19,701 nt of DNA from an uncultured Collinsella sp. (lineage in GTDB: Bacteria; Actinomycetota; Coriobacteriia; Coriobacteriales; Coriobacteriaceae). The stretch spans positions 1-19,701 of the forward strand of contig UROJ01000003.1 in the NCBI GenBank assembly GCA_900549335.1, in the 5' to 3' direction. Positions within the stretch are counted from its first letter, which is position 1. Every line of letters begins with the position of its first letter. Below are positions 7,483 to 15,590 of the stretch, piece after piece. Under the pieces are notes generated by a model. It ran no database searches. It saw only the letters and a program-made list of their open reading frames with translations, and was not told where the DNA came from. Position numbers and translations under genes: made by a program.

Positions 7483-9294
7483 CTACTCGTCCACCTTGAG
7501 GATCGCCATAAAGGCCTCCTGCGGCACTTCGACCGATCCGATGGCCTTCATGCGCTTCTTGCCCTCTTTCTGCTTCTCGAGCAGTTTGCGCTTACGCGAG
7601 ATATCGCCGCCGTAGCACTTGGCAAGCACGTCCTTGCGACGAGCCTTGACGGTGGAGCGGGCAATGATCTTGTTGCCGATAGCACCCTGGATGGGCACCT
7701 CGAACAGCTGTCGCGGAATAATCTCCTTGAGCTTGTCGCACAGGCCACGGGCCAGGCCATATGCCTTGTCCTTATGGACGATAAACGAAAGCGCGTCCAC
7801 CTCGTCGCCCGAAAGCAAAATATCGAGCTTCACGAGCTCGGAGGGACGGTACTCGTTGAACTCGTAGTCGAGCGAGGCATAACCCTTGGTGCGGCTCTTG
7901 AGCTGATCGAAGAAGTCCAAGATGAGCTCGGCGAGCGGCATATCAAAGCGCATCTCGACCGATTTGCTCGTCAGGTGGATCATGTCGGTTGTGACGCCGC
8001 GGTGCTCGATGGCGAGCTGCATGACGGCACCCGTATACTCAGGCGGGCAGATGATCTTTGCCTTGAGGTAGGGTTCCTCGATACGATCGATGCGTGTGGC
8101 CTCGGGAAGGTCCTGCGGACTGCGGACATCGATCATTTCGCCGTCGGTCTTGTAGACGTGATAGTCAACCGAGGGACTCGTGGCAATGAGGTCCAGGTTG
8201 AACTCGCGCTCCAGGCGTTCCTTGACGACTTCCATGTGCAGCAGGCCCAGGAAGCCCACGCGGAAGCCAAAGCCGAGCGCCACCGAGGTCTCGGGCTCCC
8301 ACACCAACGACGGGTCGTTGACGTGCAGTTTATCGAGCGCGTCACGCAGGTTCTCGTAGTCCTTGTTGTCGATCGGGAACAGGCCCGTGTAGACCATGGG
8401 CTTGGCCTCGCGGTAGCCCGGAAGCGGCTCGGGGCAGGGGTTCGAGGCCCACGTGAGGGTATCGCCCACGCGCACGGCCTCGGGGTCCTTCAGGCCCGTG
8501 ACCACGTAGCCCACCTCGCCAACGGTCAGCGCGTCGACCGGCGTCTCGGCGGGACGCTTGACACCCACGCCATCGACCAAAAAATCGCCCTTGGCCTGCA
8601 TCATGCGCAGGGTATCGCCCTTTTTAATCGAGCCGTCAAAAACGCGAACGGTGGCGACGACGCCGCGGTATTCATCAAAATACGAGTCAAGGATGAGCGC
8701 CTTGAGCGGCGCGTTCGCATCGCCCTTGGGCGGAGAGATCAAAAAGACAATGGACTCCAGCAGATCGTGGATGCCCTCGCCGGTCTTGCCCGAGACGCAC
8801 ACGGCATCATCGGCAGGGATCGCCAGGTCATCCTCGATCTCGGTCTTAACCTCATCGGGATGAGCCGAGGGCAGGTCGATCTTGTTGATGGCCGGCACAA
8901 TGTCCAGATTGGCGTTCATGGCGAGCGTCGCGTTGGAGACGGTCTGCGCCTCGACACCCTGGGTGGCATCGACGACGAGCACCGCGCCCTCGCAGGCGGC
9001 CAGAGAACGCGAGACCTCGTAGGTAAAGTCAACGTGGCCCGGCGTATCGATCAGATTGAACTGATACGTCTCACCATCGTCGGCGTCATAGGAAACGCGG
9101 ACGGCATTGGACTTGATCGTAATGCCGCGCTCGCGCTCGATATCCATGGTGTCGAGCAGCTGCGACTCCATGTCGCGCTCGTCAACGGTATGAGTGAGCT
9201 CGAGGATGCGGTCACTGATCGTGGACTTGCCATGGTCGATATGCGCAACGATCGAGAAGTTGCGGATGTGGGAAATGTCAATTGAAGTATTCAT
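7483..9294 (-). CDS. lepA: Elongation factor 4 (LepA, ribosome back-translocase GTPase)
   Basis: LepA is a ribosome-associated GTPase that acts on stalled or mistranslocated ribosomes and in initiation or assembly. The 603-residue product shows G1 AHIDHGKST (17-25), the switch element RGITI (56-60), G3 DTPGH (83-87) and G4 NKID (137-140). EF-G-like domains and the LepA-specific C-terminus with its lysine/arginine-rich end ([17 protein letters not shown]) follow. Length is typical. The frame runs 20 codons further upstream, but that part crosses the rpsT terminator hairpin, so ATG at 9294 is chosen. There is no good Shine-Dalgarno sequence before it. A TAAGAT element seven bases upstream raises the possibility of a leaderless message. 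Confidence 0.96.
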   Translation of the reverse strand: MNTSIDISHIRNFSIVAHIDHGKSTISDRILELTHTVDERDMESQLLDTMDIERERGITIKSNAVRVSYDADDGETYQFNLIDTPGHVDFTYEVSRSLAACEGAVLVVDATQGVEAQTVSNATLAMNANLDIVPAINKIDLPSAHPDEVKTEIEDDLAIPADDAVCVSGKTGEGIHDLLESIVFLISPPKGDANAPLKALILDSYFDEYRGVVATVRVFDGSIKKGDTLRMMQAKGDFLVDGVGVKRPAETPVDALTVGEVGYVVTGLKDPEAVRVGDTLTWASNPCPEPLPGYREAKPMVYTGLFPIDNKDYENLRDALDKLHVNDPSLVWEPETSVALGFGFRVGFLGLLHMEVVKERLEREFNLDLIATSPSVDYHVYKTDGEMIDVRSPQDLPEATRIDRIEEPYLKAKIICPPEYTGAVMQLAIEHRGVTTDMIHLTSKSVEMRFDMPLAELILDFFDQLKSRTKGYASLDYEFNEYRPSELVKLDILLSGDEVDALSFIVHKDKAYGLARGLCDKLKEIIPRQLFEVPIQGAIGNKIIARSTVKARRKDVLAKCYGGDISRKRKLLEKQKEGKKRMKAIGSVEVPQEAFMAILKVDE

Positions 9295-9301
9295 GCGGAC
9301 T

Positions 9302-9316
9302 ATCTTACCCGAGCGG
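9302..9316 (-). promoter_or_regulatory. Possible -10 element of lepA with shared CCGCTCGGGTA motif
   Basis: Between the rpsT terminator and the lepA start only about 29 bases remain. They include minus-strand CCGCTCGGG followed by TAAGAT (9307-9302). The same 11 bases CCGCTCGGGTA precede the membrane-tailed dnaJ gene. If TAAGAT is a -10 box, transcription would begin at or next to the lepA ATG. No clear -35 is present. Confidence 0.35.
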
Positions 9317-9319
9317 TAC

Positions 9320-9355
9320 AAAAAATGGAGCCTGTTCCATAAAACAGGCTCCATT
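9320..9355 (-). terminator. Intrinsic terminator after rpsT
   Basis: A perfect 13-base-pair stem (arms 9324-9336 and 9343-9355) with a six-base loop is followed on the minus strand by a run of six T (9325-9320). This fits Rho-independent termination of rpsT, 35 bases past its stop codon. The plus-strand side lacks a comparable T tract. Because it stands only about 30 bases before lepA, lepA probably needs its own promoter or partial read-through. Confidence 0.88.
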
Positions 9356-9390
9356 TATGCGCGTAATCTGTGTGGTGTGAAATTTACAAC

Positions 9391-9657
9391 TTAGGCGTTG
9401 ATGCTGTTCACGAGCTTGGCAAGACCGGACTTGCGGTTGGAAGCCTGGTTCTTGTGGATAACATGCTTGGCGGCAGCCATGTCGAGACGCTTGGTGACGG
9501 TCTTGAGGGCAGCCTGGGCCTTCTCGGCGTCGCCCTCGGCGACGGCGGACTGGACGTGCTTGGTCAGCGTCTTGAGCTCGGACTTGACAGCCTTGTTACG
9601 CATGCGAGCTGCCTCATTGGTGCGGATACGCTTCTTCTGAGACTTGATGTTTGCCAC
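9391..9657 (-). CDS. rpsT: 30S ribosomal protein S20
   Basis: S20 is a primary 16S rRNA-binding protein of the small subunit. The 88-residue, lysine-rich product begins [20 protein letters not shown] after the initiator, the standard S20 opening, and ends in the typical helical KLVNSINA region. The start is GTG at 9657, with AAAGGA nine bases upstream. A non-ATG start is notable because Escherichia coli rpsT begins with UUG, linked to autogenous control. It is a single-gene unit: a candidate extended -10 promoter lies upstream and an intrinsic terminator downstream. holA upstream is the common Gram-positive neighbour. Confidence 0.97.
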   Translation of the reverse strand: MANIKSQKKRIRTNEAARMRNKAVKSELKTLTKHVQSAVAEGDAEKAQAALKTVTKRLDMAAAKHVIHKNQASNRKSGLAKLVNSINA

Positions 9658-9662
9658 TTCTG

Positions 9663-9682
9663 GAGTTCCTTTCGAGTTCCTT
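9663..9682 (-). repeat. rpsT: Tandem AAGGAACTC repeat in the rpsT leader
   Basis: The minus-strand leader contains AAGGAACTC twice (9682-9674 and 9671-9663), separated by two bases. The copy nearer the gene supplies the working ribosome binding site; the other is a second Shine-Dalgarno-like sequence 11 bases further upstream. Confidence 0.7.
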
Positions 9683-9732
9683 GCAAAAAATGTATGACAC
9701 CTCTGAGACACGGTGAGGTCATGCAAGCGCCT

Positions 9733-9741
9733 ACTATAGCA
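9733..9741 (-). promoter_or_regulatory. rpsT: Extended -10 promoter candidate for rpsT
   Basis: Minus-strand TGC-TATAGT (9741-9733) matches an extended -10 element, with the hexamer 5 of 6 to TATAAT. It lies about 75 bases before the GTG start of rpsT. A TTGACA further upstream is 32 bases away, too far to act as its -35. Confidence 0.5.
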
Positions 9742-9790
9742 CGCTCCCTCTCAAAGGGATAGAACGAATTTGTCAAATAGGCAGGTATCA

Positions 9791-10753
9791 TCACGATTTT
9801 CTCAAGATGTTCGTAATCCAGAGCAAAAGCGCCGTCTGAGAATCGGCCGAACCCTTGAGCGCGAGCTCCACATCGACCGCACCCTCGAGCGCTGCGACGA
9901 GCTCGGTCATCGAAAAACGACGCGCCCAGGTAAGGTGATTCTTGACCTGCCAGGACTGGAGCTTGAGCGTTGCGGCCAGCTCGCGACCCTGCCCACGCGC
10001 GTCGAGCGCCTTGGCGACGATAAGCTCGCGAATGCGACCGCACAGCAATGTGTAAGTCCACACGTAGCTCTTGGAGGGCAGGAGCTTAAAGAGCTCGAGC
10101 GAACGCCGCATATCGCGAGCCGAGACGGCGTTGAGGAAGTCCCAGGGTTGGATCTCGGCCGTACGTACAATCCAGCGCTCAACATCGGCAAGTTCAATCT
10201 GGGGCGACTCGACCATCTGGGCAAGCTTAGCCAAGTCGTTATCGAGCATGCGCGTGTTTTCGCCCGAACGCGAGACGAGCTCCTCGGCGGCCGCCGTCGA
10301 AATCGACTTACCGCGCTGCGTCGCCATCTGCTGAACACGGCGCGGCAGTTCCCAGCGCTTGGTACCCGAGCAATCGACGATAGCCTTCTTGTCGATCTTG
10401 GCGATTGCCTTATACAGGCGCGTATTCTTGGCAAGTGAGTCGGCGATGATAAGGCAGACCGTTGTTGGGCTGGGACTCGCCAGATACCCAACGAGCGGCT
10501 CCGAGACCGCCTTGGCGAGCTTTGAGCAGCCGTAAAGGATTACCAGGCGAAACTCGCTGCCCATCGGAAAGGTGTTAAGCGATCCGATAATGGACTCGAT
10601 ATCGGGGTCCTTGGTCATGTCGCGCTCGTCGAGGTTGAACTCGACCATACCCGACTTTTCCAGACGCGCTTTCATACGCGAGACGGCGTGATCGCGCTTG
10701 ACTCCGTCGGTACCGACAATCAGATATGCCGGCAGCAGACCGGTTTCGGACAT
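9791..10753 (-). CDS. holA: DNA polymerase III subunit delta (HolA)
   Basis: HolA is the clamp-loader subunit that opens the beta sliding clamp during chromosome replication. The 320-residue product has the family's overall layout: an early LPAYLIVGTDGVKRDHAVSR segment where others have a Y-L-I-x-G-x-D/E motif, a P-loop-like fold without a working Walker A motif, a central TKRWELPRRVQQMA region, and a helical C-terminal domain. Recognition rests on this pattern, the length and the location next to comEC and rpsT, where holA is found in many Gram-positive genomes. The start at 10753 (M-S-E-T-G) is chosen for the GGGAGG sequence eight bases upstream; the frame remains open to 10816. Confidence 0.88.
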   Translation of the reverse strand: MSETGLLPAYLIVGTDGVKRDHAVSRMKARLEKSGMVEFNLDERDMTKDPDIESIIGSLNTFPMGSEFRLVILYGCSKLAKAVSEPLVGYLASPSPTTVCLIIADSLAKNTRLYKAIAKIDKKAIVDCSGTKRWELPRRVQQMATQRGKSISTAAAEELVSRSGENTRMLDNDLAKLAQMVESPQIELADVERWIVRTAEIQPWDFLNAVSARDMRRSLELFKLLPSKSYVWTYTLLCGRIRELIVAKALDARGQGRELAATLKLQSWQVKNHLTWARRFSMTELVAALEGAVDVELALKGSADSQTALLLWITNILRKS

Positions 10754-10793
10754 TGCGCTCCCCTCCCGCAGGCCTTCGTATTCGTTCCGTGCC

Positions 10794-10823
10794 ATTCTAG
10801 CCCAGGGGCCCACCACACGCCAA
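10794..10823 (-). promoter_or_regulatory. holA: Possible promoter for holA
   Basis: In the 78-base gap after comEC (and reaching close to its stop), minus-strand TTGGCG (10823-10818) and TAGAAT (10799-10794) are separated by 18 bases. They match the sigma-70 consensus at 4 and 5 of 6 positions. A leader of about 35 bases would result. holA may therefore be expressed independently of the competence genes. Confidence 0.4.
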
Positions 10824-10831
10824 CGACGTCG

Positions 10832-13135
10832 TCACGATCGCTGGCATCGCATCGCAAAGCCATTCGCAGTCGGCGTGACGGTAATGTCGCCGTGTTCGAT
10901 GGTGCACGTGAACACGCCGCCCGCTTCCTTAACGGCATCGATGCAGGCATCGGACGGATGGCCGTATCGATTCCCTTCGCCCGCGCTCGCAAGGGAAAGC
11001 TCGGGCTTCAAGACGTCCAGCAACTCACCATCGACTGAAACCTTGGAGCCGTGATGCCCAAGTTTAAGCACATCGATATCCCCCACCTCATGCACGAATT
11101 CCCGTTCTTGGTCGAGCTCGGCATCGCCGGTGAGGAGTATGCGCAGGCCCTTGCCTTCCTGAACATATGAGAGCAGCAGGACAAGCGAGTCCTCATTTCC
11201 CTCGCCATCAACGGACTCGGATGGCCACATCACGCGGGCGCAAAATAAGCCGATATCGACCGTATCCCCACGGCGCACCTGCCGATACTCCACGCCTGGT
11301 CGGTTCAATACCCCGGCAGGAGCATCCTCCAGCGCATCCGCCGCCACGGCAATCGTTCCAACCGAAAACTGTTCGAGCACGGCAGGCAGACCACCCCAGT
11401 GATCCTCATCCCAATGCGTCACAAAGACGGCATCGATATGGTGCACGTTATTGCGAACCAACGCCGCCACCACGCGCTCGTCGAGCCCGCAGTCGACGAG
11501 TGCTACTGCGCCGCCCTGGCGGATAAGAATCGCATCGGCCTGGCCCACATCGAGCACCGTCACCGAAGGCGGAGCGAATCGATCCCAGTAGGCGTACGGA
11601 ATCGCAGCCAAGAGCACCAGGCATGCAAGCCCCACCGCCATAGGACGTGCACGGGGACGCGGCCACCAGACCAGCAGAACCGCCAGCAAACACGGCACTA
11701 GGTAAATCCACATGCTATCGGGCGGCACGCTCACGGATGCACCCGGCACGGCGGCAAACAGCTGCTCGAAGAACAGCGCGCAACGGGAGGCAATCATGGG
11801 CACAACGAGCGCCCAAGTCCGCAACGGTGCCACGAGCGAAAAGGGAACCAGCACGATCGACACGGCAAGCAGTACGCTCACCACCGGACCGATGACCGCA
11901 TTTGCCAGCGGAGCAATGAGCGAGAACGTACCGAAGGCAGGAATGGTAATGGGAAGTGTCGCCAGTTGCGAGCACAGCGTGACGGAAAGCATGCTGGCAA
12001 CGCCCGATGGCACACCCAGCTCGCCCAAAGCGTAGGTCGCATAGGGGCAAAAGCACAGAATGGCTAAGACGCTGGCACATGAAAGCTGAAAGCCCATCTC
12101 GAACAGCACCGTCGGCCGCAGTAGAACAAAGATGGACATGGTAACAAAGAGTGCCGAAAGGCCGTGCCGGCGACGCCCCGCGCCGTTTACGACAAGCGTC
12201 GCGAATACCATGCAGCACGCGCGCACGGCCGAGGGAGACGCGCCCGTAAAGGCAGCGTAGCCCACAAGCGTTATCGCCAGTATCGCCCGCTGAAGACCAC
12301 GTGAGCACCGAGTCTTTTGCAATAAACCCTCGATTACAAACCCCACGATAGCCAAATGGCTGCCCGAGACGGCGATAAGATGCGCCGTTCCCGTCACCGA
12401 AAACCAGTCGCCCGCCGGCTGGGCGCGCAGCTCGGCCGAACGACCGCAGACGACACCGGCTATGAGCGCACGCGCCGGGTCGGTCGCAGCCGCGATGGAC
12501 GCAAGCAGCCCATTTCGCAGCCGAAGCAGCGGCCCCGGAGAGCCCTCATCGACCGGCACAATCCGAACGGCTTGAACCTTGCGCACCTCGCCTCGGAGCA
12601 CGCGCGATCGTCCATACGCATCGTTCTCAAAACGCGAAACGCGACCGATAACACGCACGTGCGCCCCGACCTTGAGCTCACGGTCAAACGATAGGCGAAC
12701 CGTTGCCAGGTTCTTACCGTCCGCGCGTGCCTCGCAGGTATAGGAATACACGTCGTCGTTTATGGATGGATCACCCTGCACGACAAACTCGAGGCTGCTT
12801 GCCGCTCGACCATCGAGCGCCTTCGAGGCACTCAGCGTGCCCACAGCCCACCACACCGAGACGACCGCTCCCGCCACGAGACCGACGGACGCGGCATACA
12901 GCCACCGCTTCCAAGGGGCAAGCCGCGCACAAGATTGAGCCAGCACAACGAATACCGCCGCCGCAACGGGAATGGCCCATAGCGGCCCGACCGCCGGAGC
13001 CCGCTCCCTCAGCAGCGCATCAGCGACCATGTTGAGCACCAAGACGCAGCTCATGCACATGCCGGCACACAGGGCCATCGTCCACGGCATCAGGGGCCGC
13101 GGAGGCATCACGTGCTCGCGCTCGGTCGCACTCAT
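10832..13135 (-). CDS. comEC: ComEC/Rec2 DNA uptake channel protein
   Basis: ComEC forms the membrane channel that brings single-stranded DNA into the cytoplasm during natural transformation. The 767-residue protein has N-terminal membrane helices, a soluble OB-like (DUF4131) region of about 100-190, and a Competence domain with many membrane spans. It includes the HLIAVSGSHLAIVGF signature. A C-terminal metallo-beta-lactamase-like domain runs from about 524 to the end, with DVGQADA and a THWDEDH metal motif (574-579), which in this family is thought to degrade the non-transported strand. All three parts are present and the frame is intact. Its ATG overlaps the comEA stop (ATGA), and no strong ribosome binding site is seen, so translation probably depends on comEA. 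Confidence 0.94.
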   Translation of the reverse strand: MSATEREHVMPPRPLMPWTMALCAGMCMSCVLVLNMVADALLRERAPAVGPLWAIPVAAAVFVVLAQSCARLAPWKRWLYAASVGLVAGAVVSVWWAVGTLSASKALDGRAASSLEFVVQGDPSINDDVYSYTCEARADGKNLATVRLSFDRELKVGAHVRVIGRVSRFENDAYGRSRVLRGEVRKVQAVRIVPVDEGSPGPLLRLRNGLLASIAAATDPARALIAGVVCGRSAELRAQPAGDWFSVTGTAHLIAVSGSHLAIVGFVIEGLLQKTRCSRGLQRAILAITLVGYAAFTGASPSAVRACCMVFATLVVNGAGRRRHGLSALFVTMSIFVLLRPTVLFEMGFQLSCASVLAILCFCPYATYALGELGVPSGVASMLSVTLCSQLATLPITIPAFGTFSLIAPLANAVIGPVVSVLLAVSIVLVPFSLVAPLRTWALVVPMIASRCALFFEQLFAAVPGASVSVPPDSMWIYLVPCLLAVLLVWWPRPRARPMAVGLACLVLLAAIPYAYWDRFAPPSVTVLDVGQADAILIRQGGAVALVDCGLDERVVAALVRNNVHHIDAVFVTHWDEDHWGGLPAVLEQFSVGTIAVAADALEDAPAGVLNRPGVEYRQVRRGDTVDIGLFCARVMWPSESVDGEGNEDSLVLLLSYVQEGKGLRILLTGDAELDQEREFVHEVGDIDVLKLGHHGSKVSVDGELLDVLKPELSLASAGEGNRYGHPSDACIDAVKEAGGVFTCTIEHGDITVTPTANGFAMRCQRS

Positions 13136-13845
13136 ACGCAGATGCAATCTTTGATTTTGGCAAGCTTCTTCTCGCCGATTCCCGACACACGCATCAGATC
13201 GTCAACCGAAGAAAAAGCACCGTTCTTTGTCCGCTCATCGATAATCGACTGGGCCATAGAGGGGCCGATGCCCGAAAGCGTCTGCAGCTCTTCTGCGCTT
13301 GCCGTATTGATGTTTACTAGGCCTGTTGCGCCACCCGCGCCCGATGATGCGGAAACCCCACCATCAACACCGGCTTCCGCAATGGACGCCTGCTGCTCCC
13401 CTACCGTTGGAACATGGATTTTTTGTCCATCAGTGACCTTAGATGCCCGATTGAGCCCCGTAACGTCTGCCTCGGGCGCCAGCCCGCCGGCGGCATCAAT
13501 CGCCTGAGCCACCCGCGCGCCGTCCTTGAGACGATATACGCCGGGCGACACAACGGCGCCATCAACATCGACATAGACCTCTGCCGCAGCAGACGCCTTA
13601 GGCGAAGAGCCTTCGGATGTCTTTCCACTCGAAGCATCGCCGGATCCCGGCTCCACCAACGAGCCCGAACCATCAGTCCGCTCAAAAGACACGCCGCTGG
13701 CACCGCCGCCAAGGTTCGCCATCGCCAAGCCGCTCGCCATCGCAATGACAACCAGTATCGCCATCACCACTGCCTTATGACCGAGCAGCTTGTCCGCCAA
13801 GCGGTCCATCCGTTTGACCCGTTCGTGTTGTTCGCGCTGCGCCAT
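13132..13845 (-). CDS. comEA: ComEA-type competence DNA receptor
   Basis: ComEA is a membrane-anchored protein that binds incoming double-stranded DNA outside the membrane. The 237-residue product has a short basic N-terminus, one membrane helix (about 25-43), a Gly/Ser-rich spacer, an SLBB domain (about 88-147), another flexible linker, and a C-terminal helix-hairpin-helix pair (about 176-235) with GIGPSMAQ and GIGEKKLAK. This order matches Gram-positive ComEA. The start at 13845 (M-A-Q-R-E-Q) is chosen because the preceding segment does not resemble a ComEA N-terminus; only a weak GGGTGG ribosome binding site precedes it, and in-frame ATG codons at 13866 and 13935 are alternatives. comEC follows with a four-base overlap. 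Confidence 0.9.
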   Translation of the reverse strand: MAQREQHERVKRMDRLADKLLGHKAVVMAILVVIAMASGLAMANLGGGASGVSFERTDGSGSLVEPGSGDASSGKTSEGSSPKASAAAEVYVDVDGAVVSPGVYRLKDGARVAQAIDAAGGLAPEADVTGLNRASKVTDGQKIHVPTVGEQQASIAEAGVDGGVSASSGAGGATGLVNINTASAEELQTLSGIGPSMAQSIIDERTKNGAFSSVDDLMRVSGIGEKKLAKIKDCICV

Positions 13846-14018
13846 AGCAAAACCACCCAACAACATCGTGTCAGGAAAAGAGCCCTGCAACAGCCACGCT
13901 CCAAAACCGGTTTTAGCGGTCAAACCAAAAACCAACCAAAACCTTGCACAAATCTGTCCATTTATTCAGGCACACGTCAGCAAATGAGCACTTAGTCGCA
14001 AAATGCCCAGATAGCAAA
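13846..14018 (-). promoter_or_regulatory. comEA upstream region with 12-base palindrome and A/C-rich tract
   Basis: The non-coding stretch between the thiI terminator and comEA holds a perfect palindrome, AAAACCGGTTTT (13903-13914). An A/C-rich plus-strand tract (13921-13943) with repeated ACCAAA units lies next to it. Minus-strand TGGGCATTTTG (14009-13999) also occurs before mihF. I found no convincing -10/-35 pair. The region plausibly carries the control of comEA-comEC, but nothing shows the regulator. Confidence 0.4.
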
Positions 14019-14048
14019 AGACCGACGATGCAAGCGCATCGTCGGTCT
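14016..14048 (-). terminator. Intrinsic terminator after thiI
   Basis: A perfect 13-base-pair stem (arms 14019-14031 and 14036-14048) with a four-base loop begins ten bases past the thiI stop. It is followed on the minus strand by TTTT (14019-14016). It closes the mihF-gmk-rpoZ-thiI unit. Confidence 0.88.
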
Positions 14049-14058
14049 ATGCACAAAT

Positions 14059-15303
14059 TTACTCGTGATCTTGGTAAATCTCACGCGGAGCAAGCTCCGA
14101 ATGTTTACGTTTTAAGGTCTTAGGGGCCTTATACGTGTTGCTCTCGAAGTCGATGTACTCGGTCTGCTTGAGCAGGCGCTCGATCATCTCCTCGTGATCG
14201 AACAGCTCCCAGGCCTCATGCACGGCATCGAGTTTAGCGTGCGTCTCGGGACGGCGCGGCATAAACAGCGTGCAGCAGTCGGGAGCGGCCTCAGTCGAGA
14301 TATCGAACGTACCGATCTCCTCGGCGCGCGCGATGATCTCCTGCTTGTCCGAACCGATGAGAGGACGGAACACGGGGATCTTCACGGCCTCGTTGACGGC
14401 CATGATGTTCTCAAGCGTTTGGGAGGCAACCTGCCCAAGCGATTCACCCGTAACGATGGCCTTGGCGCCCTCGATGTGTGCAATGCGCTCGGCAACCGAA
14501 TACATAATGCGGCGATACATGATCACGCGCAGGTTGCTGGGACAGGTGACCGAAATCTCACGCTGACAGTCGCCAAACGGCACAACGTACAGGCGGCCGA
14601 TCTGGACACCCGGCTCAAGCGCACGGATGATGTCCTGCACCAAATACTCGCTCGTATCGGGCGTCTGCGGACGACCGGAGAAATGTACCGGCACGCACAC
14701 CGCACCGCGACGCGCGAGCATCCAAGTCGCCACCGGAGAATCGATACCCGACGACAGCAGCGTCACGACCTTGCCGGCAGAACCCACCGGCAGACCGCCC
14801 ACGCCGCGCTCGGAGCGCGCGTACACATAAACGCTACCCTGAACCACAAGTACATGCACCATGGCATCGGGGTCGTGCATTTGAACCTTTTTATCGGGGA
14901 AGGCCTCGCACAGCACCTCGCCCACCTGACGATTGATATCAATCGAGGTGAGCTCATAGTCAGTATTGGAGCGCTTGGCGTGCACCTTAAACGAATCGAA
15001 AGGACCAAACTCGCGCAGCGCCTTGACGGCGGCGGCACAGTACTCCTGCGGGTCGCGGTTAGTGTGATACGCCAAAGACACACGAGCAACGCCGGGAACG
15101 GTGCGAATGACACGCGCCGCCTCATCGGCCTGATGCTCGTTAAAGGTCACGAGGATATAACCGGAAATTCGAGACACGGCATTCACGGAAAAGGCGGCCA
15201 AGGCCGCCTTGATGTTATCCATGAGGATATGCTCAAAATGTGCGCGGTTCTTGCCCTTCAGTCCAACCTCGTGATAGTGGACCAGACAGACGCGAGCTGC
15301 CAT
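14059..15303 (-). CDS. thiI: tRNA 4-thiouridine synthase ThiI
   Basis: ThiI adenylates and thiolates uridine 8 in tRNA and in some bacteria also supplies sulfur for thiamine. The 414-residue product has an N-terminal ferredoxin-like and THUMP region (to about 165) and a PP-loop ATPase domain with SSGIDSPVATW (184-194). The conserved APDCCTLFMPRRPETHA segment lies nearer the end. The C-terminal rhodanese domain of Escherichia coli ThiI is absent, as in Bacillus, so a separate cysteine desulfurase partner is expected. The PP-loop reads S-S-G-I-D-S where S-G-G-x-D-S is usual. The ATG directly follows the rpoZ stop (TAAATG), without a strong ribosome binding site, which suggests coupling. Confidence 0.94.
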   Translation of the reverse strand: MAARVCLVHYHEVGLKGKNRAHFEHILMDNIKAALAAFSVNAVSRISGYILVTFNEHQADEAARVIRTVPGVARVSLAYHTNRDPQEYCAAAVKALREFGPFDSFKVHAKRSNTDYELTSIDINRQVGEVLCEAFPDKKVQMHDPDAMVHVLVVQGSVYVYARSERGVGGLPVGSAGKVVTLLSSGIDSPVATWMLARRGAVCVPVHFSGRPQTPDTSEYLVQDIIRALEPGVQIGRLYVVPFGDCQREISVTCPSNLRVIMYRRIMYSVAERIAHIEGAKAIVTGESLGQVASQTLENIMAVNEAVKIPVFRPLIGSDKQEIIARAEEIGTFDISTEAAPDCCTLFMPRRPETHAKLDAVHEAWELFDHEEMIERLLKQTEYIDFESNTYKAPKTLKRKHSELAPREIYQDHE

Positions 15304-15585
15304 TTAGGCTTCAGCAACCTTGTGGCCGAGCGCCTTCTCGTAACGGGCCTCGTCGTAAGAGATGTCGCCATCGACAATCTCGTCCATAGCCATCGAGATG
15401 GTATCGGCACCGGAAAGCCCGATGGTGATGTCATCGACATCCTGGACGGCAAGCACGCGGTTGTGCTGGCCACGCAGCATGCTATTGATGTCGCAGGCGC
15501 GCTTGGAGGCAAGCGAAGCGAGCAGGAAGCGGTTGTGATCGGTCTTCTCCAGAAGATCGTCAATGCAAGGCTTTACAACGGACAC
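15304..15585 (-). CDS. rpoZ: DNA-directed RNA polymerase subunit omega
   Basis: Omega helps the beta-prime subunit fold and assemble into RNA polymerase. The 93-residue product carries the omega signature around DDLLEKTDHNRFLLASLASKR followed by ACDIN, equivalent to the family's N-R-F ... A-S-K-R-A-R-x-I pattern, and a later YEKALGHKVAEA. The GTG start at 15585 lies five bases after the gmk stop. A GAGGT ribosome binding site overlaps that stop. The gmk-rpoZ pair is widely conserved. Confidence 0.92.
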   Translation of the reverse strand: MSVVKPCIDDLLEKTDHNRFLLASLASKRACDINSMLRGQHNRVLAVQDVDDITIGLSGADTISMAMDEIVDGDISYDEARYEKALGHKVAEA

Positions 15586-15590
15586 GGACC

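Noticed and set aside
7456..9285. Long plus-strand open frame (609 codons) opposite lepA
   Set aside because: It mirrors lepA codon structure and shows no recognisable domain; lepA motifs on the other strand are complete.
9749..9764. TCCCT/AGGGA inverted repeat after holA
   Set aside because: Five base pairs, no T tract, and it lies close to the rpsT promoter; not supported as a holA terminator.
9769..9774. Perfect -35-like TTGACA on the minus strand between holA and rpsT
   Set aside because: The nearest good -10 (TATAGT) is 32 bases away and no -10 lies at 16-18 bases, so it is not used as a -35 in the rpsT promoter call.
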